From positions 1 through 51,834 of the forward strand of contig JABDFW010000014.1 in the NCBI GenBank assembly GCA_013286305.1: a DNA stretch of 51,834 nt, read 5' to 3'. This DNA comes from Bacteroidota bacterium (GTDB taxonomy: Bacteria; Bacteroidota; Bacteroidia; Chitinophagales; Chitinophagaceae). Positions 24,078 through 32,532 of this stretch are shown one piece after another; within the stretch, counting starts at the first letter, position 1, and every line of letters begins with the position of its first letter. A program made the position numbers and the translations under genes. The notes under the pieces were generated by a model, which ran no database searches, was not told the origin of the DNA, and saw nothing but the letters and a program-made list of their open reading frames with translations.

Positions 24078-24449
24078 ATGAATGCACAAACTATTTTATT
24101 GCTGCTGTTTGTGGGCCTTATTTCGGGTGTATTAAGCGGTTTAATCGGCGTTGGCGGTGGTATTATTATTGTACCGGCCTTAATACTCATTCTTGGCTAT
24201 AGCCAGGCCCAGGCACAGGGCACGTCACTCGGTTTGCTGCTGCTGCCTGTTGGCATCCTTGCAGTATTTAACTACTACAAAAAAGGCTATATTGATATAA
24301 AGGTGGTACTCATCATGTCTGCAGCTTTTATTTTAGGCGGCTGGTTGGGCAGCAAAGTGGCGCTAAGCATTCCCCAGGCAGCATTAAAAAAAGTATTTGC
24401 AGTTATATTAGTAGGTATTGCAGCAAAAATGCTGTTTTTTGACAAATAA
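24078..24449 (+). CDS. Half-length TauE/SafE (TSUP) transporter
   Basis: This encodes 123 aa with about four membrane helices. The first carries the family signature GVLSGLIGVGGGIIIVPALI, and ALKKVFAVILVGIAAKML closes the protein. TSUP transporters usually have seven or eight helices built from two repeats of about 120 residues, so this is a single repeat that probably dimerises. The family moves organosulfur compounds or anions, and the substrate here is unknown. It follows ppa by 3 bp in the fluC operon. No frameshift is visible after its stop codon, so it appears naturally short rather than broken. Confidence 0.8.
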   Translation: MNAQTILLLLFVGLISGVLSGLIGVGGGIIIVPALILILGYSQAQAQGTSLGLLLLPVGILAVFNYYKKGYIDIKVVLIMSAAFILGGWLGSKVALSIPQAALKKVFAVILVGIAAKMLFFDK

Positions 24450-24482
24450 TAAATAATACTTCGCTTATATTGATGTGTGTAT

Positions 24483-24490
24483 TATTTTTG
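24483..24490 (+). promoter_or_regulatory. -7 promoter box before the small membrane peptide
   Basis: TATTTTTG matches TAnnTTTG and lies 16 nt before the ATG at 24507. It is the main support, besides the coding pattern, that the short frame downstream is expressed. Confidence 0.4.
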
Positions 24491-24506
24491 CGCAAAATAA
24501 TGTTAC

Positions 24507-24665
24507 ATGGAAGCTAAACAATCTGCTGGCAAATATTGGCTCTGGTGTTTTATATGGACGGCCATTTTAACGTTTATGCTCATTAACCCATCTTTTCGCC
24601 CATTTTTCTGGCTGGCATTGCCTGGTGCATGCACCTATTTTGCCAAGGCCATGGATATAATTTAA
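24507..24665 (+). CDS. Small membrane peptide, 52 aa
   Basis: The frame opens MEAKQSAGKYWLWCF, contains a hydrophobic helix (WLWCFIWTAILTFMLI), and continues with an aromatic segment (SFRPFFWLALPGACTYF) that may return to the membrane. It ends KAMDII. It has its own promoter box 16 nt upstream and does not overlap another gene. The Trp/Phe-rich sequence is unlike random sequence in this region. No function is known, and its small size makes the call tentative. Confidence 0.5.
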   Translation: MEAKQSAGKYWLWCFIWTAILTFMLINPSFRPFFWLALPGACTYFAKAMDII

Positions 24666-24700
24666 GAGCGGCTTTAAACTAAATCTTTTTTATATCAACA

Positions 24701-24735
24701 GGGAAATACGTTTTGCTTAATTCCCTTTTTATTCC
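24701..24735 (+). terminator. Weak terminator-like repeat
   Basis: GGGAA at 24702-24706 pairs with TTCCC at 24720-24724 around a loop of about 13 nt and is followed by TTTTTATT. The stem is short, so it is only a possible end for the small-peptide transcript. Confidence 0.3.
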
Positions 24736-24824
24736 TTGTTCAGTTTAGTTAATATTTAAACGCATTCACGGGCCAGCCTTTATGCGTGTTTCATTTGCAA
24801 GCTAACTCCTGTCAACATTCTTAC

Positions 24825-24832
24825 TAACTTTG
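24825..24832 (+). promoter_or_regulatory. -7 promoter box for ubiX
   Basis: TAACTTTG matches TAnnTTTG exactly, 22 nt before the ubiX start codon. The upstream TTG is 27 nt away, so the -33 element is uncertain. Confidence 0.45.
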
Positions 24833-24854
24833 TTTCAAGTATTCAAAAATCTTC

Positions 24855-25415
24855 ATGTCCAATAAAATAGTAATAGCTATTACCGGCGCCAGTGGAAGTA
24901 TTTATGCAAAACTGTTGCTTGAAAAATTGTTGCAGGTTAATGAGCAATGGGTTGCCCTTGATGTGGTTATGAGCAACAATGCCAAAGAGGTTTGGAAAAC
25001 GGAATTAGGCAATGAAGGATATTCGGATTACCCGGTTAGGTATTTTGACAAGAACGACTTTATGGCGCCATTTGCATCTGGCTCCGCACAGTACAATATT
25101 ATGATTGTTGTGCCTTGCAGCATGGGAACGCTCGGCAGGATAGCCTCCGGCGTAAGTGACGACCTTGTAACCCGTGCTGCTGATGTTGTTTTAAAGGAGA
25201 GGCGAAAACTGGTACTTGTGGTAAGGGACACACCCTACAATCTTATTCACATCCGCAATATGGAAACCGTTACGCTTGCCGGCGGTATTATTTGCCCTGC
25301 AACACCATCGTTTTACAGCAGGCCCGCTACTATTGAAGAAGTTGCTGCAACAGTGGTTGACAGGGTGTTAGACCTTGTTGGTATTACGGTTAAAACTTAC
25401 CGGTGGAAAGAATAA
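24855..25415 (+). CDS. ubiX: Flavin prenyltransferase UbiX
   Basis: UbiX joins a dimethylallyl group to FMN to make the prenylated flavin cofactor of UbiD-type decarboxylases. At 186 aa it has the normal length. The flavin-binding start IAITGASGSIYAKLLLE (about 6-22) is clear. So are VVPCSMGTLGRIASGVSDDLVTRAADV (about 87-112), ERRKLVLVVRDTPYNLIHIRNM and the C-terminal PATIEEVAATVVDRVLDLVG. No ubiD gene lies next to it; the partner must be elsewhere. It is a single-gene unit with its own promoter box. Confidence 0.94.
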   Translation: MSNKIVIAITGASGSIYAKLLLEKLLQVNEQWVALDVVMSNNAKEVWKTELGNEGYSDYPVRYFDKNDFMAPFASGSAQYNIMIVVPCSMGTLGRIASGVSDDLVTRAADVVLKERRKLVLVVRDTPYNLIHIRNMETVTLAGGIICPATPSFYSRPATIEEVAATVVDRVLDLVGITVKTYRWKE

Positions 25416-25850
25416 GAACCATGGAATTATTAAAGTTATATGAGTTTGATATTACAACATTTGACTCCAAAAGAGTAAAATGTTTATAGTAAATTAAGGG
25501 TACAATGCACGCGTTCGACCCTGTAGGGGTCGCATGTGAAGATATATAAAGCCAATTCTATAAAGATTTGATCCTTTGGGTCAGTTTAGTGTTTTGCTTT
25601 AACTACCAGATGAGTTATTAGATTTTTATCCTTAACTCCTCCTAAAATAAATTATATATAAAACAAAAAGCCCCTCTTAGAAAAGAGCGGCTTTTTTTTA
25701 CTCAAACGTTTACCTCCAACAGCGTTTAATATTATTTTTCTGTTTGGGCTTTTTAACTTTCACCTGGGGCGCGATAAACGAAATATTTTTAATTTAATAA
25801 TAGCTTACTTCTATATGTTTAATAGAATATAGGTTCAAAAATTTTTTATT
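25416..25850. other. Intergenic region, 435 bp, with a small palindrome and a terminator
   Basis: The region separates ubiX from the convergent porin gene. A palindrome CGACCC-5 nt-GGGTCG lies at 25516-25532, within a GC-rich patch (GCGTTCGACC...GGGGTCGC) unlike its AT-rich surroundings, perhaps a dispersed repeat. A strong terminator follows at 25665-25699. No convincing open frame was seen. Confidence 0.5.
25665..25699. terminator. Intrinsic terminator, bidirectional
   Basis: AAAAAGCC + CCTCTT pairs with AAGAGC + GGCTTTTT around an AGAA loop, with one mismatch, giving a 13-14-bp stem. A T-run follows on the plus strand and an A-run precedes it, so it can end transcripts from both sides. 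Confidence 0.75.
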
Positions 25851-27104
25851 CTACTTACCAAAAGTAAAGAAGAACGTTAGCCTCCATACAAGGTCGTAAT
25901 CCCCGTTAATTTTACCCGTTAACCCGGCCAATTGTGTTGCATAATGACTGTACCAGATATTAGGCATGAAGTGAACATTTTTTGTGGCAGTCCAGTCAAG
26001 CGCCGCAAGGAAAAATACCTGTTTGGTGGTTGGGTCATTATACCCGGGTGTTGTCCCTGAATATTTGTTATACGTATCATTGTCAATATTTTCATTGGGG
26101 TTAAAGGAATCAAACCTTACTACAAAGCCCAATTTGTCCTTTATTATTGGCCCGCGCACAAAAACAGATATGCCATTTGCCGTTACGTTCAGGGTGTCAA
26201 TGCCGCCAAGTTTTCTTGAAGCAAAATTGTCCTTGTGTAATTTGTTTATGTAACCCTCGACGCCTATTGTTATTGCAGGGGTTGTATATGCTATTAGGCC
26301 TTTGGTCATTGCCCTGTCATGGTGCCAGGTTGGCGTCCAGTTAATGCGTTCGTAATCCTGGTACAAATGCAATTCCAAATGTTTATCAAATAATTTACCC
26401 CAGATCTCCGAGTAGAACCATTTAAAATTGTCGCTTTCTGGCACTGCCTTGCTGCCGTTGCCAACCATGAGGAAATAACCATAATTTTTAGTGTTGGGGT
26501 CAAATGCGCCCTGAAGAGATACACCCATATCGTAAGTACCGGTACTTCCCGTAAAATCTGTCATAACCCTTTCGAGCGGCCGATAAGTCCAAAGCTTTTC
26601 AGAATAAGCAGAGAGAGGCGTGGGTTGTTGCCCAACTACCAGGTCTGTTCCTTTCCAAATATCTTTCCACCGCAGGTCCATATATTTAATATAAGGGGCT
26701 ATTTTATTGTCCTGTAAAAGGTCGCCGCTTGGCGCGGAAGAAGAAGGCGGGTTGCCTGCCGGAAAATTATCTTCCATAGCCAATAAAAGCTCGGCAGAGA
26801 ATTTTGCAGAGATGTTATAATCATACCCCAAATAGATACGGCGGAATTGAAATGCCGTTCTGCCTTGTGGTATGCCTGTATATTGGGCTTTACCGCCCCG
26901 GTTAAATGAATCGCTGTGGGCTTTATAATAATAGTCTCCAAAGGCATACCCCCACAGTCTTCCCGAATTTGGAGTACCTGCTTTAAAGGCGGAATCATTA
27001 TTTAAAAGGTATTGTGCCCTGGATTCGGCAGATGTTAAAAGGGTAACCGAAATAATGATTAAAACATGTAAAAGCAGTTTGAGTTTTAATAGTGTTTGTT
27101 TCAT
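25851..27104 (-). CDS. Porin-like outer-membrane protein
   Basis: This encodes 417 aa with a signal peptide ending SRAQ (about residue 31). The mature protein is a run of amphipathic strands with aromatic girdles: LWGYAFGDYYYKAHSD, FQFRRIYLGYDYNIS, YIKYMDLRWKDIWKGTDLVVGQQ, ELHLYQDYERINW. It ends in a terminal strand (DYDLVWRLTFFFTFGK). The RRIYLGYDYNIS region and overall length resemble phosphate-selective porins (OprO/OprP group). It lies 67 bp downstream of an Rrf2-type regulator on the same strand, with a -7 box and a repeated TAGTA motif between them. The solute it passes is unknown. Confidence 0.78.
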   Translation of the reverse strand: MKQTLLKLKLLLHVLIIISVTLLTSAESRAQYLLNNDSAFKAGTPNSGRLWGYAFGDYYYKAHSDSFNRGGKAQYTGIPQGRTAFQFRRIYLGYDYNISAKFSAELLLAMEDNFPAGNPPSSSAPSGDLLQDNKIAPYIKYMDLRWKDIWKGTDLVVGQQPTPLSAYSEKLWTYRPLERVMTDFTGSTGTYDMGVSLQGAFDPNTKNYGYFLMVGNGSKAVPESDNFKWFYSEIWGKLFDKHLELHLYQDYERINWTPTWHHDRAMTKGLIAYTTPAITIGVEGYINKLHKDNFASRKLGGIDTLNVTANGISVFVRGPIIKDKLGFVVRFDSFNPNENIDNDTYNKYSGTTPGYNDPTTKQVFFLAALDWTATKNVHFMPNIWYSHYATQLAGLTGKINGDYDLVWRLTFFFTFGK

Positions 27105-27123
27105 TTGCGTATGATTTGTATAG

Positions 27124-27151
27124 CAAATATATGTAGTATATAGGTTTAGTA
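27124..27151 (-). promoter_or_regulatory. Porin promoter with TAGTA direct repeat
   Basis: On the minus strand TATATTTG (27131-27124) matches the -7 box TAnnTTTG, 20 nt before the porin start codon. Directly upstream of it, TAGTA occurs at 27134-27138 and 27147-27151 (plus-strand reading). The repeat falls between the -7 and -33 positions and could be the site of the Rrf2 regulator encoded next door. Confidence 0.45.
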
Positions 27152-27171
27152 GGAATTAAATTGAAAAAAAA

Positions 27172-27630
27172 TTATTTTTTATCTAATGCATGGGGATTTT
27201 TAGTTAATTCTTCCCCCCTTCTTATTATTTCAGACAGTGTAGCTTTCTTGAGCATATTTACTGATTCTGCCCTTACATCGGCAAAAACACTACGTATGCC
27301 GCAGGTTGCTTCATCCTTACATTCGTCGCAACGCGCATAGTATAAATGTGCAACGCACGGTAAAAGCGCAATAGCGCCGTCAAATAGCCTTACTACTTCG
27401 GCAATGTTTATTTCGTCCGGCGATTTTTGAAGATAATAGCCGCCGGCTTTACCTTTTTTGCTGTTAAGCATTCCGGCATTTTTTAAATCTAACAGTATGG
27501 CTTCCAGGAATTTACGGGGAATATTCTCGCTTTGGGATATACTCGCTATTGCAATTGGCTCATTGCCCTTATTTTCCCGGGCAAGAAAAACAAGAGCGTT
27601 TATGGCATATTTCGTTTTTTTTGACAGCAT
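27172..27630 (-). CDS. Rrf2 family transcriptional regulator with four cysteines
   Basis: This encodes 152 aa. The N-terminal winged helix is typical of Rrf2 proteins: MLSKKTKYAINALVFLA, then IASISQSENIPRKFLEAILLDLKNAG and the wing SKKGKAGGYYL. Cysteines C92, C101, C104 and C110 (PCVAHLYYARCDECKDEATC) lie where IscR/NsrR relatives bind an iron-sulfur cluster, so redox or iron-sulfur sensing is likely. It sits upstream of the porin on the same strand and may control it. Members with this spacing also include cysteine-metabolism regulators, so the signal is not certain. Confidence 0.9.
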   Translation of the reverse strand: MLSKKTKYAINALVFLARENKGNEPIAIASISQSENIPRKFLEAILLDLKNAGMLNSKKGKAGGYYLQKSPDEINIAEVVRLFDGAIALLPCVAHLYYARCDECKDEATCGIRSVFADVRAESVNMLKKATLSEIIRRGEELTKNPHALDKK

Positions 27631-27709
27631 AACACATTCCGTGGCAGGTATCGCTACTTTTTTTAATTTTTAATAGCTGTAAATGTACTTATAAACCTGA
27701 ATATTTAAT

Positions 27710-29089
27710 TTAATAACTGTAAACCGAGTATCCCCAGGCCGGCAATGTAAAAACCTGCCCTTTTTGGATAGTTTCCTTTTTGCCGGAAAATATATTGTCC
27801 GGTTTACCATCCATATTTGCGTCAGTTATATTAAATGATACAGATTTAGCGGACAAGTTAAGCAATACAAGCACTTTTCTGCCATCTTTCATTCTTTCAA
27901 AAGCATAAACTGACGCGTCTTTACCTGTTTTTAATTTTATAAAGGAAGCGTTGGCTGCTAATGCCGGATTCTCCGCCCGCAGATGCAGCAATATGCTGTA
28001 AAAAGGGGCGCGGGCATATTTCCCAAATTTGATGGGATCTTTATAAAAAAAGCTGATACTGTCTAAAACGGGCTCTTCCTGACCACTGTAAATTAGGGGT
28101 ATGCTTCTGCCAATTGTTTGGGTTAGCACGGCAAAAGGTGCGTGGCTTGCCCCGGGCATAGTACCATAATCCGCTTTGTTCCAGCTATTTTCGTCATGGT
28201 TACTGGTAAAATACATCTTTAAGGCATTCGCCGGAAAATCGCGGTCAAGTACTGCGATTGCAGAATCAATAGCAGTTGCCGGAGCCTTGCCGGCAGCCAC
28301 CTGCTTCATGGCATTAAACTCGCTCCAGGTATAAGTTGCATCAAAGCCAACCTCGTGCAGCCATGCACTGTCGGCTTCTGCCATCATATAAAGGTTCTTT
28401 TCTTTTTTTAGGTCGCTGATACATTTCTTCCAAAATTCCCTCGTTGGCCCAACCGCATAATCGCAACGGAAGCCGTCAATATCACTTTGCTCTACCCAAA
28501 ATTTCATGCAATTGATCATGGAATCAACCATAACCGGGTTATGATAATCAAGCTGGCGGGTATCGTCCCAACCGTTTGCAACAGCAGCCTTTCCCATCTT
28601 GTCTTTCACATAAAAGTCAGGGTGCGCCGTAAGCCAGTAATTATCAGCACCTGTATGGTTGGGTACCCAGTCTATTATCACCTTAAAACCCATGTCGTGG
28701 CATTTTTTTACAAGTGCTTTCCAATCGTCCATTGTGCCGTATTCAGGGTTGATAGCAGTGTAATTGGCAACAGCATAATAGCTTCCCAGCACACCTTTGC
28801 GGCCAACCTTACTTATAGGGTTTATGGGCATAAACCATAGTGTTTGTACACCCATATCTTTTAACCGTTGCAAATTGTTGGCAAAGGCGTTAAAAGTACC
28901 TTCAGGGGTATATTGGCGCACATTTACTTCATATATATTACCCTGCATTATCCAGGCGGGGTGGCCGTCAATTGTTGCAGTATCATTACTTATTGCGGGC
29001 GCAGTACCAGTTGTTGCCGGGTTATTATTGCATGATAATATAAAAACAGTAAAGGCAGCTAATACAAGCAGTCGTTTTTGAAAAATCAT
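27710..29089 (-). CDS. GH13 alpha-amylase family lipoprotein
   Basis: Counted from the chosen start the protein has 459 aa. It opens with a lipoprotein signal (MIFQKRLLVLAAFTVFILSC), so it is anchored in the envelope. The GH13 barrel is complete: DWVPNH (region I), GFRCDYA with nucleophile D210, MAEAD with acid/base E238, and TSNHDEN with D299. A C-terminal beta-sandwich (VLVLLNLSAKSVSFN) follows. The frame extends 18 codons upstream but the internal ATG gives the natural lipobox. It should cleave alpha-glucosidic bonds in starch-like sugars. No susC/susD genes flank it, so it is not part of a normal starch locus. Confidence 0.9.
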   Translation of the reverse strand: MIFQKRLLVLAAFTVFILSCNNNPATTGTAPAISNDTATIDGHPAWIMQGNIYEVNVRQYTPEGTFNAFANNLQRLKDMGVQTLWFMPINPISKVGRKGVLGSYYAVANYTAINPEYGTMDDWKALVKKCHDMGFKVIIDWVPNHTGADNYWLTAHPDFYVKDKMGKAAVANGWDDTRQLDYHNPVMVDSMINCMKFWVEQSDIDGFRCDYAVGPTREFWKKCISDLKKEKNLYMMAEADSAWLHEVGFDATYTWSEFNAMKQVAAGKAPATAIDSAIAVLDRDFPANALKMYFTSNHDENSWNKADYGTMPGASHAPFAVLTQTIGRSIPLIYSGQEEPVLDSISFFYKDPIKFGKYARAPFYSILLHLRAENPALAANASFIKLKTGKDASVYAFERMKDGRKVLVLLNLSAKSVSFNITDANMDGKPDNIFSGKKETIQKGQVFTLPAWGYSVYSY

Positions 29090-29171
29090 AATGGCGGTTT
29101 TGCGGCAATAAAAGTATTTGAAACATTTGTGTAAAACAAACACATTTTTATCTAAAACCTAAAAAAGCCAA

Positions 29172-29577
29172 ATGAGGGTAAAAACAACCATTTATGCTAA
29201 GCGATTGAAAGAGGAAAAAGAGATAAAGAGTATTTGTGCTAAGAGATTAAAAGAGGAAAAAGAGACAAAGAGTACTTGTGCCAAGAGATTAAAAGAGGAA
29301 AAAGAGATAAAGAGTACTTGTGCTAAGAGATTAAAAGAGGAAAAAGAGATAAAGAGTATTTGTGCCAAGAGATTAAAAGAGGAAAAAGAGATGTTACTTG
29401 TGCTAGGAGATTAAAAGAGGAAAAAGAGATAAAGAGTATTTGTGCCAAGAGATTAAAAGAGGAAAAAGAGACAAAGAGTACTTGTGCTAAGAAATTAAAA
29501 GAGGAAAAAGAGACAAAAAGGGTTCTTATCCCCCCTTGCAACTTTTTTATTTTCTTTCTCTTTTCCGTTTTCTAAAT
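29172..29577 (+). pseudogene. Possible broken coiled-coil repeat gene
   Basis: An ATG at 29172 opens MRVKTTIYAKRLKEEKE and runs through five repeat units to a stop at 29412-29414. If the 4 nt missing from unit 5 are restored, the frame continues through units 6-8 and ends in a hydrophobic tail (PCNFFIFFLFSVF), about 134 codons in all. Fourteen residues equal two heptads, so the product would be a charged coiled coil. There is no independent sign of expression, and the opposite strand is also partly open, so a purely non-coding repeat is an equal reading. Confidence 0.3.
29193..29522. repeat. 42-bp tandem minisatellite, eight units
   Basis: The unit TGTGCTAAGAGATTAAAAGA + GGAAAAAGAGATAAAGAGTACT (42 bp) repeats eight times with few differences. 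Unit 1 starts at 29193, and units 2-5 start at 29235, 29277, 29319 and 29361. Units 6-8 start at 29399, 29441 and 29483. Unit 5 is 38 bp because 4 nt are missing. The plus strand is open in each half and would give a 14-residue repeat (CAKRLKEEKEIKST), but the deletion shifts the frame. It lies between the GH13 gene and the M16 peptidase gene. It may be non-coding or a broken small gene. Confidence 0.85.
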
Positions 29578-29646
29578 AAAAAAGAGATCATTAACAGCGG
29601 CCATCCACATTTTTGTATTACTTCGCCAAAGTAAACAGACTTAAAT

Positions 29647-32460
29647 ATGAAACGATTGGCATTATTTTATGTTTTTAGCATGGCTGCAGCCTTTTTAACG
29701 CTACCAGCTACGGCACAACAAAAAACTTCCACTAACAAAATATTACCTATAAGCCCCCAGGTAAGAAAGGGCAAGTTGCCAAATGGCATTACCTATTACA
29801 TACGCAAAAACACCGAACCTAAGAACAGGGCCGAACTACGCCTTGTGGTGCATGCGGGGTCAATTTTGGAGAATGATAACCAGGTAGGGCTTGCGCATTT
29901 TACCGAGCACATGAGCTTTAACGGCACTAAAAATTTTGCTAAAAATGAGCTCATCAATTTTTTGGAGAAGAGCGGGGTGCAATTTGGCGCAGACCTGAAT
30001 GCCTACACAAGTTTTGATGAAACGGTGTATATGCTGCAACTGCCAACAGACAGTGAAGAAGTTTTTAAAAAGGGTTTTCAAATACTGGAAGACTGGGCAC
30101 ATAATGTATCATTTGACAATACGGAGATTGATAAAGAGCGGGGAGTTGTTATTGAAGAATGGCGGTTAGGTTTGGGTGCTGCTACCCGTATGCGTAATAA
30201 ATATTTCCCGGTTATTTTAAAAGGCTCAAGGTACGCGATACGGAGCCCAATAGGCACCAAAGCAAACCTGGATACCTTTAAATACGAAACCATTAAAAAA
30301 TTCTATAAAGACTGGTACAGGCCAGACCTTGAGGCGGTAATAGTAGTGGGTGACGTGAATGTGGATGAAGTGGAAAAAATGATAAAAGATCATTTTAGCA
30401 TCATTCCAAAACGCACGGAAGAAAGGCCGCGTGTAAAGTACGGTGTACCTTCTCATGATCAAACCTATGTTTCCATTCTTACAGACCCGGAACAGCAATA
30501 CAATATTTTACAGGTATATTATTTGCAGCCGTCCATTCCCGAAGCGACAACTGAAAACGGATACCGTAATGATATAATACGGGAACTTTTTAATGAAATG
30601 ATGAATGGCCGCCTGGAGGAAATTTCTCAAAAACCGGATGCGCCTTTTTTGCAGGGTTTTAGCAATTACGGAAAATTTATAGGGGATAAAGATGCATTAT
30701 CACTTTTTGCCGTTGCAAAAAATGGAGAAAGCGTTGCAAAATCAACGGAAACGCTGTTAACGGAAAATGAAAGGGTGAAAAAATACGGGTTTACCACAAC
30801 TGAATTTGAAAGGGCAAAAAAATCTCTATTTTCCAATATGGAGAATGCGTATAATGAAAGGGACAAAACCCGTTCATCAGAACTAGTACAGGAACTGATC
30901 AATAATTATCTTGATAACGAACCTATCCCGGGTATCGAATACGAATATGGCTTGTATCAAAAGTTTTTACCCGGCATTAAATTGGAAGAAGTAAATAATA
31001 TTATAAAGAAGTGGATAAAACCGACTGACCGTGACGTGGTAGTATTAGCGCCCGAAGCGGATAAAAGTAAACTGATATCAGAAAAAGATATGCTCGCGTT
31101 GTTAAACAAGCCAATAGAGAATTTAAAGCCTTATGATGATAAAGTTTCTAACTCCCCCTTGCTTGTGCAACAGCCAACGCCCGGCACAATAACAAATGAA
31201 AAGAAATATGATGCCATAGGCACAACAGTTTGGACATTATCCAATGGCGCAAAAGTTATTTTAAAGCCCACTAATTTTAAAAATGATGAAATACAGTTTT
31301 CTGCAATAAGCCCCGGGGGTACGTCTTTGTACCCCGATTCTGATTACCTGTCGGCCAACTTAGCCGCTACTTTAACTTATTATGGCGGTGTAGGTAGCCT
31401 GGATATTCAGGGCCTGCAAAAGCAACTTGCAGGCAAGCAGGTTAATGTTGCACCAGGAATAACACCTTATAGTGAAGGTTTCACGGGAAGTTCAACTCCC
31501 AAAGACCTTGAAACAGCGTTCCAGTTGTTGTATGGGTATTTTACTGAGCCGAGAAAAGACACCAATATGTTCAAGGTTTTGCAACAGCAATTAGTTGTTT
31601 CGCTAACCAATAAAGGGAAAGACCCTTCAAGCGTGTTTAGTGATTCTGTGCAGTATATTATGAGTAATTATAACCCACGCACCAGGCCATTGAGCCTTGA
31701 CAGGCTGGGTGAATTAAACCTTGACAAGGCGTATAACATTTATAAAGACCGCTATGCAGATGCGGACGATTTTATTTTCACATTTACGGGCAATTTTTCT
31801 TTGGATACGATAAAACCCCTTGTGGAAAAATACATTGCATCCTTACCTACACAGGGAAGAAAGGAAACATGGAAAGATGTTGGTATCCGTTTCCCGACAG
31901 GCGTTATTAACAAAGTAATAAAGAAGGGACAGGAAAATAAAAGCACTGTGCGTTTAACCTTTACAGGGATGACAGCATACAGCGACCTGGAAGAAACACA
32001 ATTAACCCAAATGTGCGATGCGCTTGCAATAAAGCTTCGGGAAGTATTACGCGAAGACCAGGGTGGTGTTTATGGTGTAGGAGTGCATGCCGGTATTAAC
32101 CGCGAACCGGTAAACAGCTATGGCATTACGATTGCGTTCTCCTGTGCTACTGAAAACATTGATAAACTTATTGGGCTTACAATGGATGAAATAAGAAACC
32201 TTAAACAAAACGGCGCCCCACAGGTAAATGTTGATAAGGTAATTGCAGAAGATACCCGATCTTTAGAAACCAAGGTAAAAGAAAACAGTTACTGGAGATA
32301 TAATCTTGAACAAAAAATATACCGCGGCGAAGACCCTGTATCTATTCTGCAGGATCCGGAGATGGTAAAAAAATTAACGGTTGAAAGAACGAAAGAATTA
32401 GCAAATAAATATTTTGATGAGAACAATATGGCCAGGCTTGTGCTGGTTCCGGAAAAATAA
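29647..32460 (+). CDS. M16 (insulinase/pitrilysin) family zinc metallopeptidase
   Basis: This encodes 937 aa with a signal peptide ending ATAQ (about residue 24). The N-terminal catalytic half holds the inverted zinc motif HFTEH (84-88) with the third ligand about 76 residues later in EIDKERGVVIEEWR (about E164). The second half (from about residue 530, KYDAIGTTVWTLSNGAKVILKP) is the related inactive half with the R/Y-type substrate-binding region (REDQGGVYGVGVHAG). Periplasmic M16 enzymes of this length degrade short peptides. It ends in a strong shared terminator with the convergent cysteine desulfurase gene. Confidence 0.93.
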   Translation: MKRLALFYVFSMAAAFLTLPATAQQKTSTNKILPISPQVRKGKLPNGITYYIRKNTEPKNRAELRLVVHAGSILENDNQVGLAHFTEHMSFNGTKNFAKNELINFLEKSGVQFGADLNAYTSFDETVYMLQLPTDSEEVFKKGFQILEDWAHNVSFDNTEIDKERGVVIEEWRLGLGAATRMRNKYFPVILKGSRYAIRSPIGTKANLDTFKYETIKKFYKDWYRPDLEAVIVVGDVNVDEVEKMIKDHFSIIPKRTEERPRVKYGVPSHDQTYVSILTDPEQQYNILQVYYLQPSIPEATTENGYRNDIIRELFNEMMNGRLEEISQKPDAPFLQGFSNYGKFIGDKDALSLFAVAKNGESVAKSTETLLTENERVKKYGFTTTEFERAKKSLFSNMENAYNERDKTRSSELVQELINNYLDNEPIPGIEYEYGLYQKFLPGIKLEEVNNIIKKWIKPTDRDVVVLAPEADKSKLISEKDMLALLNKPIENLKPYDDKVSNSPLLVQQPTPGTITNEKKYDAIGTTVWTLSNGAKVILKPTNFKNDEIQFSAISPGGTSLYPDSDYLSANLAATLTYYGGVGSLDIQGLQKQLAGKQVNVAPGITPYSEGFTGSSTPKDLETAFQLLYGYFTEPRKDTNMFKVLQQQLVVSLTNKGKDPSSVFSDSVQYIMSNYNPRTRPLSLDRLGELNLDKAYNIYKDRYADADDFIFTFTGNFSLDTIKPLVEKYIASLPTQGRKETWKDVGIRFPTGVINKVIKKGQENKSTVRLTFTGMTAYSDLEETQLTQMCDALAIKLREVLREDQGGVYGVGVHAGINREPVNSYGITIAFSCATENIDKLIGLTMDEIRNLKQNGAPQVNVDKVIAEDTRSLETKVKENSYWRYNLEQKIYRGEDPVSILQDPEMVKKLTVERTKELANKYFDENNMARLVLVPEK

Positions 32461-32475
32461 ATGAAAAGATAAAAT

Positions 32476-32515
32476 AAAAAGGCCTGTCTCCGCAGTGGAG
32501 ACAGGCCTTTTTTAT
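32476..32515. terminator. Strong bidirectional terminator
   Basis: AAAAAGGCCTGTCTCC pairs with GGAGACAGGCCTTTTT around a GCAGT loop: a perfect stem of about 16 bp flanked by A- and T-runs. It serves both the M16 peptidase gene and the convergent cysteine desulfurase gene. Confidence 0.9.
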
Positions 32516-32532
32516 TTTTAGTGGGACCGCTT

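Noticed and set aside
25416..25664. Possible gene remnant between ubiX and the porin
   Set aside because: All frames are broken by stops and no protein motif could be recognised; only a small palindrome stands out.
29193..29522. CRISPR-like array of repeats
   Set aside because: The 42-bp units are directly adjacent with no unique spacers, and no cas gene is present; it is a tandem minisatellite.
29323..29541. Minus-strand ORF through the tandem repeat
   Set aside because: It is the complement of the repeat and stays open only because the unit lacks stops on that strand; there is no start context or family likeness.
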